Source: Syntrophobacteraceae bacterium (GTDB taxonomy: Bacteria; Desulfobacterota; Syntrophobacteria; Syntrophobacterales; Syntrophobacteraceae). Taken from it: a DNA stretch of 38,603 bases. The notes under the pieces were generated by a model, which made no database searches, was not told where the DNA came from, and saw only the letters and a program-made list of their open reading frames with translations. The stretch is taken from the NCBI GenBank assembly GCA_003566995.1, contig PXBG01000016.1, positions 1 through 38,603 on the forward strand, given 5' to 3'. Both the position numbers and the translations under genes were made by a program. Positions 1-8,044 of this stretch are shown in pieces (within the stretch, counting starts at the first letter, position 1; each line of letters starts with the position of its first letter).

Positions 1-71
1 ACTCTTGATTCCTTCAACAGGGAATTTCATCTTTCGGCCCGTCCGATAAACATTGCGAAAGGAGCGGTTTT

Positions 72-929
72 TTGACCTCAAGGACTCCACAGGAAACACC
101 CTTATACCCTTTGAGCCTCCATTTCCGCCCGCGTCAATGTTCAAAGATCTGGCGGTCGCCCCCTGTCAAGAACTGGAAGCAGGAACTGGCCGATGCCTTG
201 CACCAGGGAATGGAAAGCCATGTTCCCAGATTCTACTTTCGTGCCGACGACATCGGAGCTGGAGGGGGGCCATTCGAGGCGCTCTGCGCCTTGTTTCGCG
301 AACATGGCATTCCCCTGGCCATGGCCGTGGTGCCCGCATGGTTGAGCGACTCCCGATGTGAACAGCTTTTTCGGGTGGCCCCTCTGGACGAACCCCTCTG
401 GAACTGGCACCAGCACGGCTGGCGGCACGTGGACTGGCAGCGCACGGGAACGAAGTCCGAGTTTGGTGACGGACGGCCCTACGAGAAACAATTCAGGGAC
501 ATTTCACAGGGCCAGAAGAAGATGAACAGCATCTTCGGTGAACATTTGCTGCACGTGTTCTCCCCTCCCTGGAATCGCCTCTGTCCAACCACCATCAAAG
601 TGATTCAAGCCCTTCAGTTCAAGGGCATTTCCATGATGGGGCCCTTTCCCCGGGGCGTCAAAACGGGAAATGACCTCAAAAATTTGAGAATTCAGGTGAA
701 CCTGCACTCCAGAAAGGGCAGAGACGGCGAGGGTGACTTTCGCCTTCTGTGTCACGAGCTCACATCCTGGACGGGACGGAGGGAGCCCGTCGGCATCATG
801 CTCCACCATCAACGCATGAACGATTTCGCTTTCCAGTTCCTCCACGAGTTGCTCCACCTTCTGAAACACCAGGTGGGCGCCAGATTCCTCAGTTTCAGGG
901 AAATTCTGGAAAAGGATGACGATGCATAA
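72..929 (+). CDS. Polysaccharide deacetylase-like (NodB-fold) protein
   Basis: This 285-residue protein resembles NodB/polysaccharide-deacetylase-like enzymes, which remove acyl groups from sugars with a metal ion held by Asp and two His. The visible motifs are FRADDIG (D59, D60) for the TFDDG-type motif, WNWHQHGWRHVDW (H113, H115, H119) for the metal-binding HxxxH region, FSPPWNR near residue 165 for the RxPY-like third motif, and a late LHHQRM (H245/H246). No signal peptide is visible, so it is probably cytoplasmic. The start is TTG at 72, chosen because AAGGAG at 59-64 lies seven bases upstream. The stop overlaps the start of the radical SAM gene that follows, so the two are surely cotranscribed and probably work together. 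The fold is fairly secure; the substrate is unknown. Confidence 0.72.
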   Translation: MTSRTPQETPLYPLSLHFRPRQCSKIWRSPPVKNWKQELADALHQGMESHVPRFYFRADDIGAGGGPFEALCALFREHGIPLAMAVVPAWLSDSRCEQLFRVAPLDEPLWNWHQHGWRHVDWQRTGTKSEFGDGRPYEKQFRDISQGQKKMNSIFGEHLLHVFSPPWNRLCPTTIKVIQALQFKGISMMGPFPRGVKTGNDLKNLRIQVNLHSRKGRDGEGDFRLLCHELTSWTGRREPVGIMLHHQRMNDFAFQFLHELLHLLKHQVGARFLSFREILEKDDDA

Positions 930-2202
930 ACCCTCTGTCCTGTACGCCGATGAGGAAGGAAACATCTATGACTGGCCCGGTCTGGAGATGGTGGGAAGGA
1001 GCGGCTGGCAGGGGCAGCGCCTGAAAGAAAAAGACTGGATGCCTCTTCCCCCCGGCAGTGAGCTTTTTGCCCTTCCCGGCCGATTGCCCCTGGGGTGGAA
1101 CGCGGCCAAAAGACGCATTGAAACCCTGTCCCGGGACCCCCGCAATCCTCACAAATCCCCCCGGGCGGTGGCAGCCTTCGTCTCACCGGCGCACACACAG
1201 ATTTATTCCGCAGCCTACCGGCGGCAGAGGAATGCTCCCTTGCTCCCCCTCTTCGCCTACACGGCCGTTGGCTGGAAAGATGGCCGATTCGTCGCCGCCT
1301 GCATGCGCATGGACCCCGATGAGCGCCAGGACCACAAGAACTTCCATCCCCCGACCATCGAACGCAACGCACGGCGCAGGATGCGCGAGGAACGTTCAAA
1401 CCGCCTCATGCTGCACCTGGGAAAATGCGCCCTCACCTATGCCTGTCCAGCCGCCCGCAATCTTTTCATGAACCGCTGGGAAGCCCCCCTGCCCACTTCT
1501 CCCGCCTGCAACGCCAGCTGCCTGGGATGCATCAGCCTGCAGGAAAGGGAAGACCTCTGCGCCACCCAGGACCGCATCGCCTTTGTGCCCACGCCGGAAG
1601 AAATCTGCGGGGTGGCCGTTCCCCACCTTCAGAAGGCCCGCCGGGCCGTGGTCAGTTTTGGCCAGGGCTGTGAAGGGGAACCCCTTCTGCAGGGTGAGAC
1701 CCTCGCGCGCGCCATCCAGATGATGAGGGAGTCCACACCCAGGGGCACCATCAACCTCAACACCAACGGAAGTTTTCCCTCCACAGTGGATCGACTGTGC
1801 AGAGCCGGACTGGACAGCATTCGCGTGAGCCTGAACAGCGCGCGTCCTGAATTTTACCATGCCTACTTCAATCCCAGGGGCTATACTTTTGAAGACGTGC
1901 TGCAATCCATCACAAAGGTCAAGGATGCGGGAGGCTTTGCTTCCATCAACTACTTTGTGCTCCCCGGATTCACGGACACGGAGAAAGAATTTCAAGCCCT
2001 TTGCGCGCTCATGGAAAAAACCGGCCTGGATCTCATTCAAATGCGCAACCTCAACATGGATCCCGAGTGGTACCTTGAAAGCATGCCTTCTGCGGAGGAA
2101 TCGAAACCCTTGGGAATTCGAAGGCTGGTGCAAAATATTTCCAAGCGGTTTCCTCACGTGAGACTCGGCTATTTCAATCCATGCCTGGATCCCCGCGCAT
2201 GA
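922..2202 (+). CDS. Radical SAM protein, unknown substrate
   Basis: This protein of about 426 residues carries the radical SAM cluster motif C-x3-C-x2-C in TSPACNASCLGCIS (about C196, C200, C203), preceded by two more cysteines in a CALTYACP stretch. The following half has the usual beta/alpha barrel signs: FGQGCEGEPLL, then INLNTNGSFP, then GLDSIRVSLNS. The first 190 residues form an extra N-terminal region that I cannot name. ATG at 922 is preferred over the in-frame ATG at 916 because AAAGGA at 911-916 is well spaced only for 922. The gene begins inside the end of the deacetylase-like gene. Members of this family use S-adenosylmethionine and a 4Fe-4S cluster for radical chemistry; the substrate cannot be read from the sequence. 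There is no SPASM-type cysteine cluster at the C-terminus. Confidence 0.85.
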   Translation: MHKPSVLYADEEGNIYDWPGLEMVGRSGWQGQRLKEKDWMPLPPGSELFALPGRLPLGWNAAKRRIETLSRDPRNPHKSPRAVAAFVSPAHTQIYSAAYRRQRNAPLLPLFAYTAVGWKDGRFVAACMRMDPDERQDHKNFHPPTIERNARRRMREERSNRLMLHLGKCALTYACPAARNLFMNRWEAPLPTSPACNASCLGCISLQEREDLCATQDRIAFVPTPEEICGVAVPHLQKARRAVVSFGQGCEGEPLLQGETLARAIQMMRESTPRGTINLNTNGSFPSTVDRLCRAGLDSIRVSLNSARPEFYHAYFNPRGYTFEDVLQSITKVKDAGGFASINYFVLPGFTDTEKEFQALCALMEKTGLDLIQMRNLNMDPEWYLESMPSAEESKPLGIRRLVQNISKRFPHVRLGYFNPCLDPRA

Positions 2203-2272
2203 ATCCAATCTTTATGAGAGGGGAGACTTTCAAGAATCGCTTCACCCAAAAACAAAGCATTGCGAGGGGTGC

Positions 2273-3475
2273 ATGAGAGATTCACTGGGCGCGGCCGTCA
2301 TCGGCGGGGGCATCTTGGGTTTGGGAACCGCCATGAAGCTGATCACGGCCTTCCCCCACAAAAAGATTGCCGTCCTGGAAAAGGAAAAAGACCCGGGAAC
2401 TCATCAGACGGGCCACAACAGCGGTGTCATTCATTCGGGAATCTACTACCGGCCCGGTTCGCTCAAGGCCAGGCTTTGTGTGGACGGTGCCGCCCAGCTG
2501 TACGATTTCTGCCACAAGGAAAAAGTTCCCCATGAAATGTGCGGCAAAATCGTGGTCGCAACCTGCGAGGCAGAAATTCCCCGCCTGGAAGAGCTGTATA
2601 AAAAGGGGACCGCCAATGGGGTGCAAGGGCTGCGCATGCTCAACCCCCAGGAGGCAATGGAGATGGAGCCCCATGTCCGGGCTGTGCGGGCCATGCACGT
2701 GCCCGCCACGGGCATTGTGGATTTCAGGGAGGTGACCCGGGCCTATGCGCGTGTTTTCCAGGAAAAAGGGGGAACACTGCTCACGGGCCACGCCGTCTCC
2801 CGCATTCACGGGGAGGGGGATGAAATTCGACTGGACACGACTCATGGTCCGCTGCGGTCCCGGGCTCTCATCAATTGCGCCGGACTGCATTCGGACCGCA
2901 TCGCCAGAGGTTCCGGAGTGGAGCCTCCCTGCCAGATCGTTCCTTTCCGGGGAGAATACTACCAAATCACGCCCCAAAGGGCGCACCTCGTCCGCAACCT
3001 CATCTACCCCGTGCCCGACCCCCGTTACCCCTTCCTCGGCGTGCATTTCACCCGCATGGTGAATGGAGAAGTGGAGGCGGGGCCCAACGCCGTGCTGGCC
3101 TTTGCCCGTGAGGGGTACACCAAGACCCGCATCTCTTTCCGTGACCTGGGGGAAATGTTGAGCTACCCGGGCCTGTGGCGCCTGATTTTTCGTCACTGGT
3201 CAGCAGCAGCGGGTGAACTCCGCCGTTCCTTTTCCAGGAGATTGTTCGCTCAAACGCTGCAAAAGCTGGTGCCGGCCATTGGAGAACAGGATCTCCTTGC
3301 CGGGGGAGCAGGGGTGAGGGCCCAGGCCGTGGACCGGGCGGGCGGCCTGCTGGACGACTTTGTCATCCTGCGCCGCCACAGAATGGTCCATGTGCTCAAC
3401 GCCCCCTCCCCCGCCGCCACTTCATCCCTGGCCATCGCCGATTATATAGTCGACAGATGCAGGGAGTTGTTCTAA
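2273..3475 (+). CDS. lhgO: L-2-hydroxyglutarate oxidase/dehydrogenase (FAD)
   Basis: A 400-residue FAD-dependent oxidoreductase of the DAO superfamily that matches LhgO (YgaF) over its full length. It has an N-terminal dinucleotide-binding GGGILGLGTA, the characteristic TGHNSGVIHSGIYY, a mid-protein GIVDFREVT, a second FAD contact at INCAGLHSDRIA, and the C-terminal GAGVRAQAVD and DFVI stretches. The family oxidises L-2-hydroxyglutarate, a side product of malate dehydrogenase acting on 2-oxoglutarate, back to 2-oxoglutarate and passes electrons to the quinone pool, usually at the membrane surface. GAGGGG precedes the ATG at 2273 by a few bases. It follows the radical SAM gene by 70 bp and may share its transcript, but no functional link is evident. 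Confidence 0.92.
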   Translation: MRDSLGAAVIGGGILGLGTAMKLITAFPHKKIAVLEKEKDPGTHQTGHNSGVIHSGIYYRPGSLKARLCVDGAAQLYDFCHKEKVPHEMCGKIVVATCEAEIPRLEELYKKGTANGVQGLRMLNPQEAMEMEPHVRAVRAMHVPATGIVDFREVTRAYARVFQEKGGTLLTGHAVSRIHGEGDEIRLDTTHGPLRSRALINCAGLHSDRIARGSGVEPPCQIVPFRGEYYQITPQRAHLVRNLIYPVPDPRYPFLGVHFTRMVNGEVEAGPNAVLAFAREGYTKTRISFRDLGEMLSYPGLWRLIFRHWSAAAGELRRSFSRRLFAQTLQKLVPAIGEQDLLAGGAGVRAQAVDRAGGLLDDFVILRRHRMVHVLNAPSPAATSSLAIADYIVDRCRELF

Positions 3476-3547
3476 AATGCGCAAATGATCCATGAGTGAG
3501 AGGCACAAGCCCTCGAACCGCTTCGCTCAAAACCCAAAGGGCACTCT

Positions 3548-4057
3548 GTGTTCAACAAAAATTTTTTCCTGAAGTTCACACCCTCTGTTTCCCGTTCGTG
3601 CCTCCTCATCTGGGCCGGCATCATGTGGACATGTGTGGGCACCGCACTCAGCATGGTGGCTTCCTACCGTCTCTTTCACATGGAATGGCCTCAAAATCTT
3701 CTGGGAGGGCTGGGGGGAATCGCCCTGGGCCTGGTGTGCTGCCGATACGGCTTCATCCGCGTTGCGGAAAAAAACATCGCAAGAATCCTCAAAAGGGCTG
3801 AACGGAGCTGTTTTTTCGCTTTTCAGACCTGGCGGAGCTATGGGCTCATTTTTCTGATGATGTTCATGGGACATGTCTTACGCCACTCCCCCCTGCCACC
3901 GATCATTCCGGCCATGGTCTACCTCACCGTGGGAGTGGCCCTCACCCTGAGCAGTTCCACCTACTACGATTTCGCCGCCCGCTCCTGCGAACAAAAAATT
4001 AGAAAGGAGCGGCTCAAGGCGTCCCCACGGACTCTCGCTCCCCCTCAAAATCCGTGA
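3548..4057 (+). CDS. Small integral membrane protein, four predicted helices
   Basis: This 169-residue protein is not recognised. Four hydrophobic segments are visible at about residues 18-38, 51-70, 97-111 and 117-136, with a basic loop between helices 2 and 3 (RVAEKNIARILKRAER) and a basic tail. The start is GTG at 3548 with AAAGGG at 3536-3541 spaced six bases upstream; no ATG competes nearby. The gene lies 72 bp after lhgO on the same strand and may be cotranscribed with it. Its last 44 bases overlap the 3' end of the convergent aminopeptidase gene, so both C-termini are encoded by the same DNA. The hydrophobic pattern and ribosome site support a real gene; the function is unknown. Confidence 0.65.
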   Translation: MFNKNFFLKFTPSVSRSCLLIWAGIMWTCVGTALSMVASYRLFHMEWPQNLLGGLGGIALGLVCCRYGFIRVAEKNIARILKRAERSCFFAFQTWRSYGLIFLMMFMGHVLRHSPLPPIIPAMVYLTVGVALTLSSSTYYDFAARSCEQKIRKERLKASPRTLAPPQNP

Positions 4058-5183
4058 AACCCTTCACGGTTTCATGATCCAATTCACCGATCAGTTCCAA
4101 AGCGAGGCGAAGTCCACTCAGGTAGTCTTCCAGATGGATGATGCTGTTGTGGGTGTGTATGTAACGGGCGGGCACACCCAGCACCACCGTGGGAACCCCT
4201 TTCCCGTGCAGGTGGATGGCCTTGGCATCCGTCGCTCCCGTTCGGCGGACGGCCTTTTGGAAGGGAATGCCGTGCATTCGGGCCACATCAGCGGCTTTGT
4301 TCACCAGGCCGCGATTCATGATGGCCGACGGATCCATGAGGCGAATCTGCACTCCTTCCCCCAGTCGTGCCTGGCATTCTTCTTCGGCCATTCCTGGCAG
4401 GTCGTCGGCGGGAGTGCCTTCCAGCACAATGGCCAGGTCCGGCTCCACGGAATGCCCCGCTGTGGTGGCTCCACGAACGCCCACCTCTTCCTGCACCGTC
4501 GCCACTCCATGCACCGTGTTGGGGTGTTTCTCCGGTGAGAGAAGGCTCATGGTTTGAATGAGGAGGGCCATGCCCACCCGGTTGTCGAAGCCCTTGCACA
4601 TGAGGAGGTCAGGGTTGGCCATGGTCATGAAGGGGCTCTCGGGTACGATGGGATCACCCAGATCTATTCCCAGGTCTTTTTCCGCTTCCTCCGCATTCCT
4701 GGCACCCACGTCGATGAACATGTCCTCCACTTTGATCACTTTTTCCCGCTCCGCATCGCTGAGAAAATGCACGGGTTTGGACCCGATGACTCCCGGAATC
4801 TCCCGGCCCTTCCTGTTCATGATGCGGACACGCTGCGCCAGGAGGTTGTGAGACCACCAGCCGCCGAGAGGAATGAACCTGAGGAGCCCGCTTTTGGTGA
4901 TGCTTTGCACGGCAAAACCCACCTCATCCATGTGAGCGGTGAGCATGATGCGCGGGGTTTCCCCTTTTCCCCTTCTCCGGTGAAAAATATTGCCCATGCG
5001 GTCTGTGCTGACCTGCCCCCCCATTTGCTCTCGGAAGATCTCCCGCACCTTTTTCTCGCAGCCGGGGGCTCCATGGGCCTCTGCCAGGTTTTTCAGAAGG
5101 ACTGAGGCGTCTCTTTTCAGTTGCTGTTTTTCTTTCATAGGCAAGCTCGCTTTTGATCGAGACAATTCCTGATTGACAAGCAA
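4014..5183 (-). CDS. M42 family metallo-aminopeptidase (FrvX-like)
   Basis: A 389-residue M42 peptidase (glutamyl aminopeptidase/FrvX/endo-glucanase M group), a cytosolic co-catalytic two-metal exopeptidase that usually forms dodecameric shells. All landmarks are visible: TAHMDEVGF (H84 ligand, D86), KGFDNRVG (bridging D200), TVQEEVGVRGA (catalytic E232, ligand E233), IVLEGTPADD (second-metal ligand region) and the C-terminal IHTHNSIIHLEDY with the last His ligand. A TTG start at 5183 has AAAGGGA seven bases upstream. An ATG at 5138 would remove 15 residues but lacks a good ribosome site. The 3' end overlaps the membrane protein gene by 44 bp. The likely role is intracellular peptide trimming. 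Confidence 0.92.
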   Translation of the reverse strand: MLVNQELSRSKASLPMKEKQQLKRDASVLLKNLAEAHGAPGCEKKVREIFREQMGGQVSTDRMGNIFHRRRGKGETPRIMLTAHMDEVGFAVQSITKSGLLRFIPLGGWWSHNLLAQRVRIMNRKGREIPGVIGSKPVHFLSDAEREKVIKVEDMFIDVGARNAEEAEKDLGIDLGDPIVPESPFMTMANPDLLMCKGFDNRVGMALLIQTMSLLSPEKHPNTVHGVATVQEEVGVRGATTAGHSVEPDLAIVLEGTPADDLPGMAEEECQARLGEGVQIRLMDPSAIMNRGLVNKAADVARMHGIPFQKAVRRTGATDAKAIHLHGKGVPTVVLGVPARYIHTHNSIIHLEDYLSGLRLALELIGELDHETVKGFTDFEGERESVGTP

Positions 5184-5243
5184 CGGTGGATCCCTTTCTC
5201 CAAAACACCCATGATGGACTCTTTTTTGTGTGGAAGCGTCGTG

Positions 5244-5978
5244 TCACGCTTTTTCAGCATCGGTCTCCTCCAGGGGAACGTCTTCCTTCAGGGCCTTGCG
5301 CGCGATTTGAGTGATGTAAACGGTCACCGCCAGGGTCGCCAGCAGGCCAATCACACGAGAGGTCATTTCCAGCAAGCCCGTTTCCCGCTGTTCCGCCACC
5401 ACCGCACGGGCAACAGTGCCGGCCAGAGAACCCATATAAACATAGAGCACGGTGCCGGGCATCATGCCGATCCAGGAGGAAAAAGCATAATGCCAGAAGG
5501 GAATTTTTGTGAGCCCATAGGCATAGTTGATGAGATTGAAGGGGAAAACCGGGCTCAGGCGTGTGAGAAAAACGATTTTCCAGCCTCGCCTGGCAACGGC
5601 TCTGTCTATGGCCGCAAATTTTTTGTTGCCGGAAATTTTACGAGCCACCCAGTCGCGGGCAAAAAAGCGCCCCAGCAGAAAAGCCAGGCTGGCGCCCACG
5701 GTGCTGCCCAGAGACACGGCGACAAAACCTCCCGGCAGGCCAAACACCGCACCGGCTCCGACGGTGAGGATGAATCCGGGCAGGAACAGGACGGTGAAAA
5801 AAGCATATATGAAAAAAAATATCACGTAACCTAAAAACCCGAGACTGTCGATCCATTCCAGCAAGGCTATGGTGATGTCTTTGATGGGCAAATAAAGGCC
5901 CAACAATATGACGGCAGCGACAAGTCCCGCAATGAGCAGCCAGCGCTTCACGGCAGGGGAATTTCCCTGGAATGTCAT
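5244..5978 (-). CDS. TVP38/TMEM64 family membrane protein
   Basis: A protein of about 244 residues of the TVP38/TMEM64 (VTT/DedA-like, SNARE-associated Golgi) superfamily. The family core is plain: FLPGFILTVGAGAVFG, then GSTVGASLAFLLGRFFARDWV, then FLTRLSPVFPFNLINYAYGLT and IGMMPGTVLYVYMGSLAG. These are re-entrant-loop and amphipathic segments thought to handle lipids or ions in the inner membrane; the substrate is unsettled. The ATG at 5978 was chosen because GGGAGG sits six bases upstream; an upstream ATG at 6077 would add 33 residues, also with a plausible GAGGTGG site. It lies downstream of the MerA-like oxidoreductase on the same strand. These two families occur fused into one protein in other bacteria, so they probably function together. 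Confidence 0.88.
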   Translation of the reverse strand: MTFQGNSPAVKRWLLIAGLVAAVILLGLYLPIKDITIALLEWIDSLGFLGYVIFFFIYAFFTVLFLPGFILTVGAGAVFGLPGGFVAVSLGSTVGASLAFLLGRFFARDWVARKISGNKKFAAIDRAVARRGWKIVFLTRLSPVFPFNLINYAYGLTKIPFWHYAFSSWIGMMPGTVLYVYMGSLAGTVARAVVAEQRETGLLEMTSRVIGLLATLAVTVYITQIARKALKEDVPLEETDAEKA

Positions 5979-6118
5979 TTCCATCCTCCCTCTTATCCTC
6001 TGATTCACGAGTCCGAAAAACCCGAAACTGCGCCCATGATCCGGGGAGGCCCCGCCACGCGCATTGTCCCCCTTCATACAGCAACCACCTCACCATGGCC
6101 GCCAGGTCCATGCAAACA

Positions 6119-7651
6119 TCATCGCCGCCAGGCCATGAGACGTGTGAAAAGGGACTTGGCAAAAGGCGTGAGCCTCGTGCGGTTGAACGCATCGCCCACC
6201 TGCCGAATGGCTTCGGCCTGGGTCGGATAGGGATGGATGGTGCTGGCAATGTGCTTAAGCCCCAGGCCGTGTGTCATGGCCAGAGTGATCTCGGAAATCA
6301 TGTCCCCCGCATTGGCCGCCACCACCGTGGCACCCAGAATTTTGTCCTTTCCCTTTCTGACATGCACACGCACGAAGCCGTTGGTCCGTCCTTCAAGAAT
6401 GGCGCGGTCCACTTCCTTCAGTTCACGGGTGTAGGTGTCGATCTGGACGCCCTGTTCCCGGGCCTGTCCTTCATAAAGGCCCACGTGGGCGATTTCCGGA
6501 TCGGTGTAGGTGGTCCACGGAATGGTGAGAGCGCTCGCTTTGGCCCGGCCGAAGAACAGGGCGTTTCGAATCACCAGGCGCGCCATGAAATCCGCCGCGT
6601 GGGTGAACTGATAAGGTGAACAGATATCCCCCGCGGCGTAGATGTTGCGCCGGGAGGTCCGGAGCCGGTCATCCACCTGGACCCCTTTTTTTGAACACTC
6701 CACCCCGGCGTTTTCCAGCCCCAGCCCTTCCACATTGGGTGTGCGGCCCACGGCCACCAGGACCTTGTCCACCACTTCATCGTAACTCTGCCCGTGGGAT
6801 TCCAGCGTGAGGCGGATTTTGCCATCGTCCGCGCGGGAAAGTTTCAAATCCTTACCGCAGCAAAGCAGCCTGACACCGTCCTGCACCATGGATTGCAGCA
6901 CAATTCCGGCACCATCCCGGTCTTCCCTCGGGAGAATGCCATGCATCGTTTCCAGCAGCAAAACCTCCGAGCCGAACCGGGCGAAAGCCTGGGCCATTTC
7001 GCATCCAATGGGTCCCGCTCCCACCACCGCGAGCCTTTGGGGCAGCTCCGTGAGAGAAAAAACCGTTTCGTTGGTCAGGTAGTCCACCTCGTCCAGACCC
7101 GCCATGGGAGGGGCGGAAGCCCGGGCTCCCGTGGCAATGACCGCCTTGCTGAAGCGGAGTTTCTCCCCCGCCACTTCCATCGTGTGAGCATCCAGGAAGT
7201 GGCCCTCTCCCAGGAACACATCCACCCCCAACTCCGTGAACCGGCGCGCCGAATCGTGGGGAGAAATGGAAGCCCGCAGGCGGCGCATGCGTTCCATGAC
7301 CCGGCTGAAGTCCACATGGGCACCATTTTTGACGGAAACTCCCCACTCTTTTGCATGGCGCAGGGCAGTCGCCGCCCGGGCAGCGCTGATGAGTGCCTTG
7401 GAAGGCACGCAGCCCACGTTGAGGCAGTCCCCACCCATGAGGTGGCGTTCCACAAGGGCGACTTTCGCCCCGAGACCTGCAGCCCCCGCGGCGGTCACAA
7501 GACCGGCGGTTCCCGCCCCCACCACCACCAGGTTGTACTTTTCTGCGGGTTCGGGATTCGTCCAGTCCTGCGGATGAACCTCTGACACCAGTTTCTGGTT
7601 GTGTTCATCCCAGGGATGAAGAACCCTTTGATTCTCTTTACGCACAGTCAT
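6119..7651 (-). CDS. MerA-like FAD-dependent pyridine nucleotide-disulfide oxidoreductase
   Basis: A 510-residue class I flavoprotein disulfide reductase close to mercuric reductase and dihydrolipoamide dehydrogenase. Visible are the FAD-binding GAGTAG (45-50), the redox disulfide GGDCLNVGCVPSK (C76, C81), the NAD(P)-binding GAGPIGCE, the second FAD site YAAGDI and the C-terminal catalytic HPYPTQAE. A preceding region of about 37 residues replaces the HMA domain of true MerA, and there is no C-terminal Cys pair, so mercury reduction is unlikely. AGGAG seven bases upstream supports the ATG at 7651; a longer in-frame start at 7690 lies inside the gnd relic. The upstream neighbour is the zwf/gnd relic and the downstream one is a TVP38 protein, its usual fusion partner. 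Confidence 0.87.
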   Translation of the reverse strand: MTVRKENQRVLHPWDEHNQKLVSEVHPQDWTNPEPAEKYNLVVVGAGTAGLVTAAGAAGLGAKVALVERHLMGGDCLNVGCVPSKALISAARAATALRHAKEWGVSVKNGAHVDFSRVMERMRRLRASISPHDSARRFTELGVDVFLGEGHFLDAHTMEVAGEKLRFSKAVIATGARASAPPMAGLDEVDYLTNETVFSLTELPQRLAVVGAGPIGCEMAQAFARFGSEVLLLETMHGILPREDRDGAGIVLQSMVQDGVRLLCCGKDLKLSRADDGKIRLTLESHGQSYDEVVDKVLVAVGRTPNVEGLGLENAGVECSKKGVQVDDRLRTSRRNIYAAGDICSPYQFTHAADFMARLVIRNALFFGRAKASALTIPWTTYTDPEIAHVGLYEGQAREQGVQIDTYTRELKEVDRAILEGRTNGFVRVHVRKGKDKILGATVVAANAGDMISEITLAMTHGLGLKHIASTIHPYPTQAEAIRQVGDAFNRTRLTPFAKSLFTRLMAWRR

Positions 7652-7671
7652 GTGAACACTCCTGGATTTCG

Positions 7672-7821
7672 TTATGTGACATGAGACCATGAGGAAGTTC
7701 CTCCACGCCCACCCGTCCGGTCGATGTGAAAGAATTCGCCCCGCGGCCGGTCCGTTCTTTCGTAGGTGTGGGCCCCAAAATGGTTACGCTGGGCCAGAAG
7801 CAGGTGGGTCGGCAAACGATC
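7672..7821 (-). pseudogene. gnd: C-terminal relic of 6-phosphogluconate dehydrogenase
   Basis: Reading the minus strand from 7821 gives 49 residues ending in TAA at 7672 that match the very C-terminus of 6-phosphogluconate dehydrogenase. The landmarks are [20 protein letters not shown], the conserved RLPANLxQAQRDxFGAHTYE block, then a PRGEFFH stretch and a Gly/Ser-rich tail. The other roughly 430 residues of Gnd, including the NADP domain and active site, are absent. The segment sits in a different frame from the zwf piece it abuts at 7820/7821, with no start or ribosome site of its own, so it is a deletion remnant and not a working gene. The correct family stop codon has been preserved 20 bp before the MerA-like start. 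Confidence 0.8.
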
Positions 7822-8024
7822 GCAGACAGAAAGGAACTCCCTTCCACGGCCAGTTGTGGGTGTAAAGCTTCAAGGCTGCAAAAGTGGGCGCCCGGGAGTG
7901 TGGGCAGACGTCCTTTGCGGTGATTGTTGTAAATGGCGGGGATGAGTTTGCGCCGGGCCAGGTCTCCCGAAGCGCCGAAAATGGCAATGGCCGCGGGTTT
8001 TGAATGGGAATCGCCTGGAATCAT
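7820..8024 (-). pseudogene. zwf: Deleted relic of glucose-6-phosphate dehydrogenase
   Basis: Two pieces of Zwf in different frames remain. From the ATG at 8024, with an AAAGGAAG site still in place, about 38 residues carry the N-terminal NADP-binding block IAIFGASGDLARRKLIPAIY. A second frame from about 7891 to 7820 encodes [20 protein letters not shown] plus FCLR, the counterpart of the [22 protein letters not shown] region near residue 310-335 of E. coli Zwf. The intervening 270 or so residues, with the catalytic RIDHYLGK, and the C-terminus are gone. At 7820 it joins the Gnd relic directly. Transketolase ends 21 bp upstream, so this was probably a tkt-zwf-gnd operon. The first start codon could still yield a nonsense 128-residue peptide. 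Confidence 0.83.
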
Positions 8025-8044
8025 GGTTCTTCCTTTCCCGTGCG

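Noticed and set aside
4055-4074. TGAAACC/GGTTTCA hairpin as a bidirectional terminator between convergent genes
   Set aside because: It lies inside the coding end of the aminopeptidase, with a seven-base stem and no T-run.
6119-7651. Functional mercuric reductase (merA)
   Set aside because: The HMA domain and C-terminal cysteine pair are absent, and no other mer gene is nearby.
7638-8024. A continuous 128-residue minus-strand frame as a real gene
   Set aside because: Only its first 38 residues match Zwf; the rest is out of frame with the Zwf and Gnd pieces and ends inside the MerA-like start.
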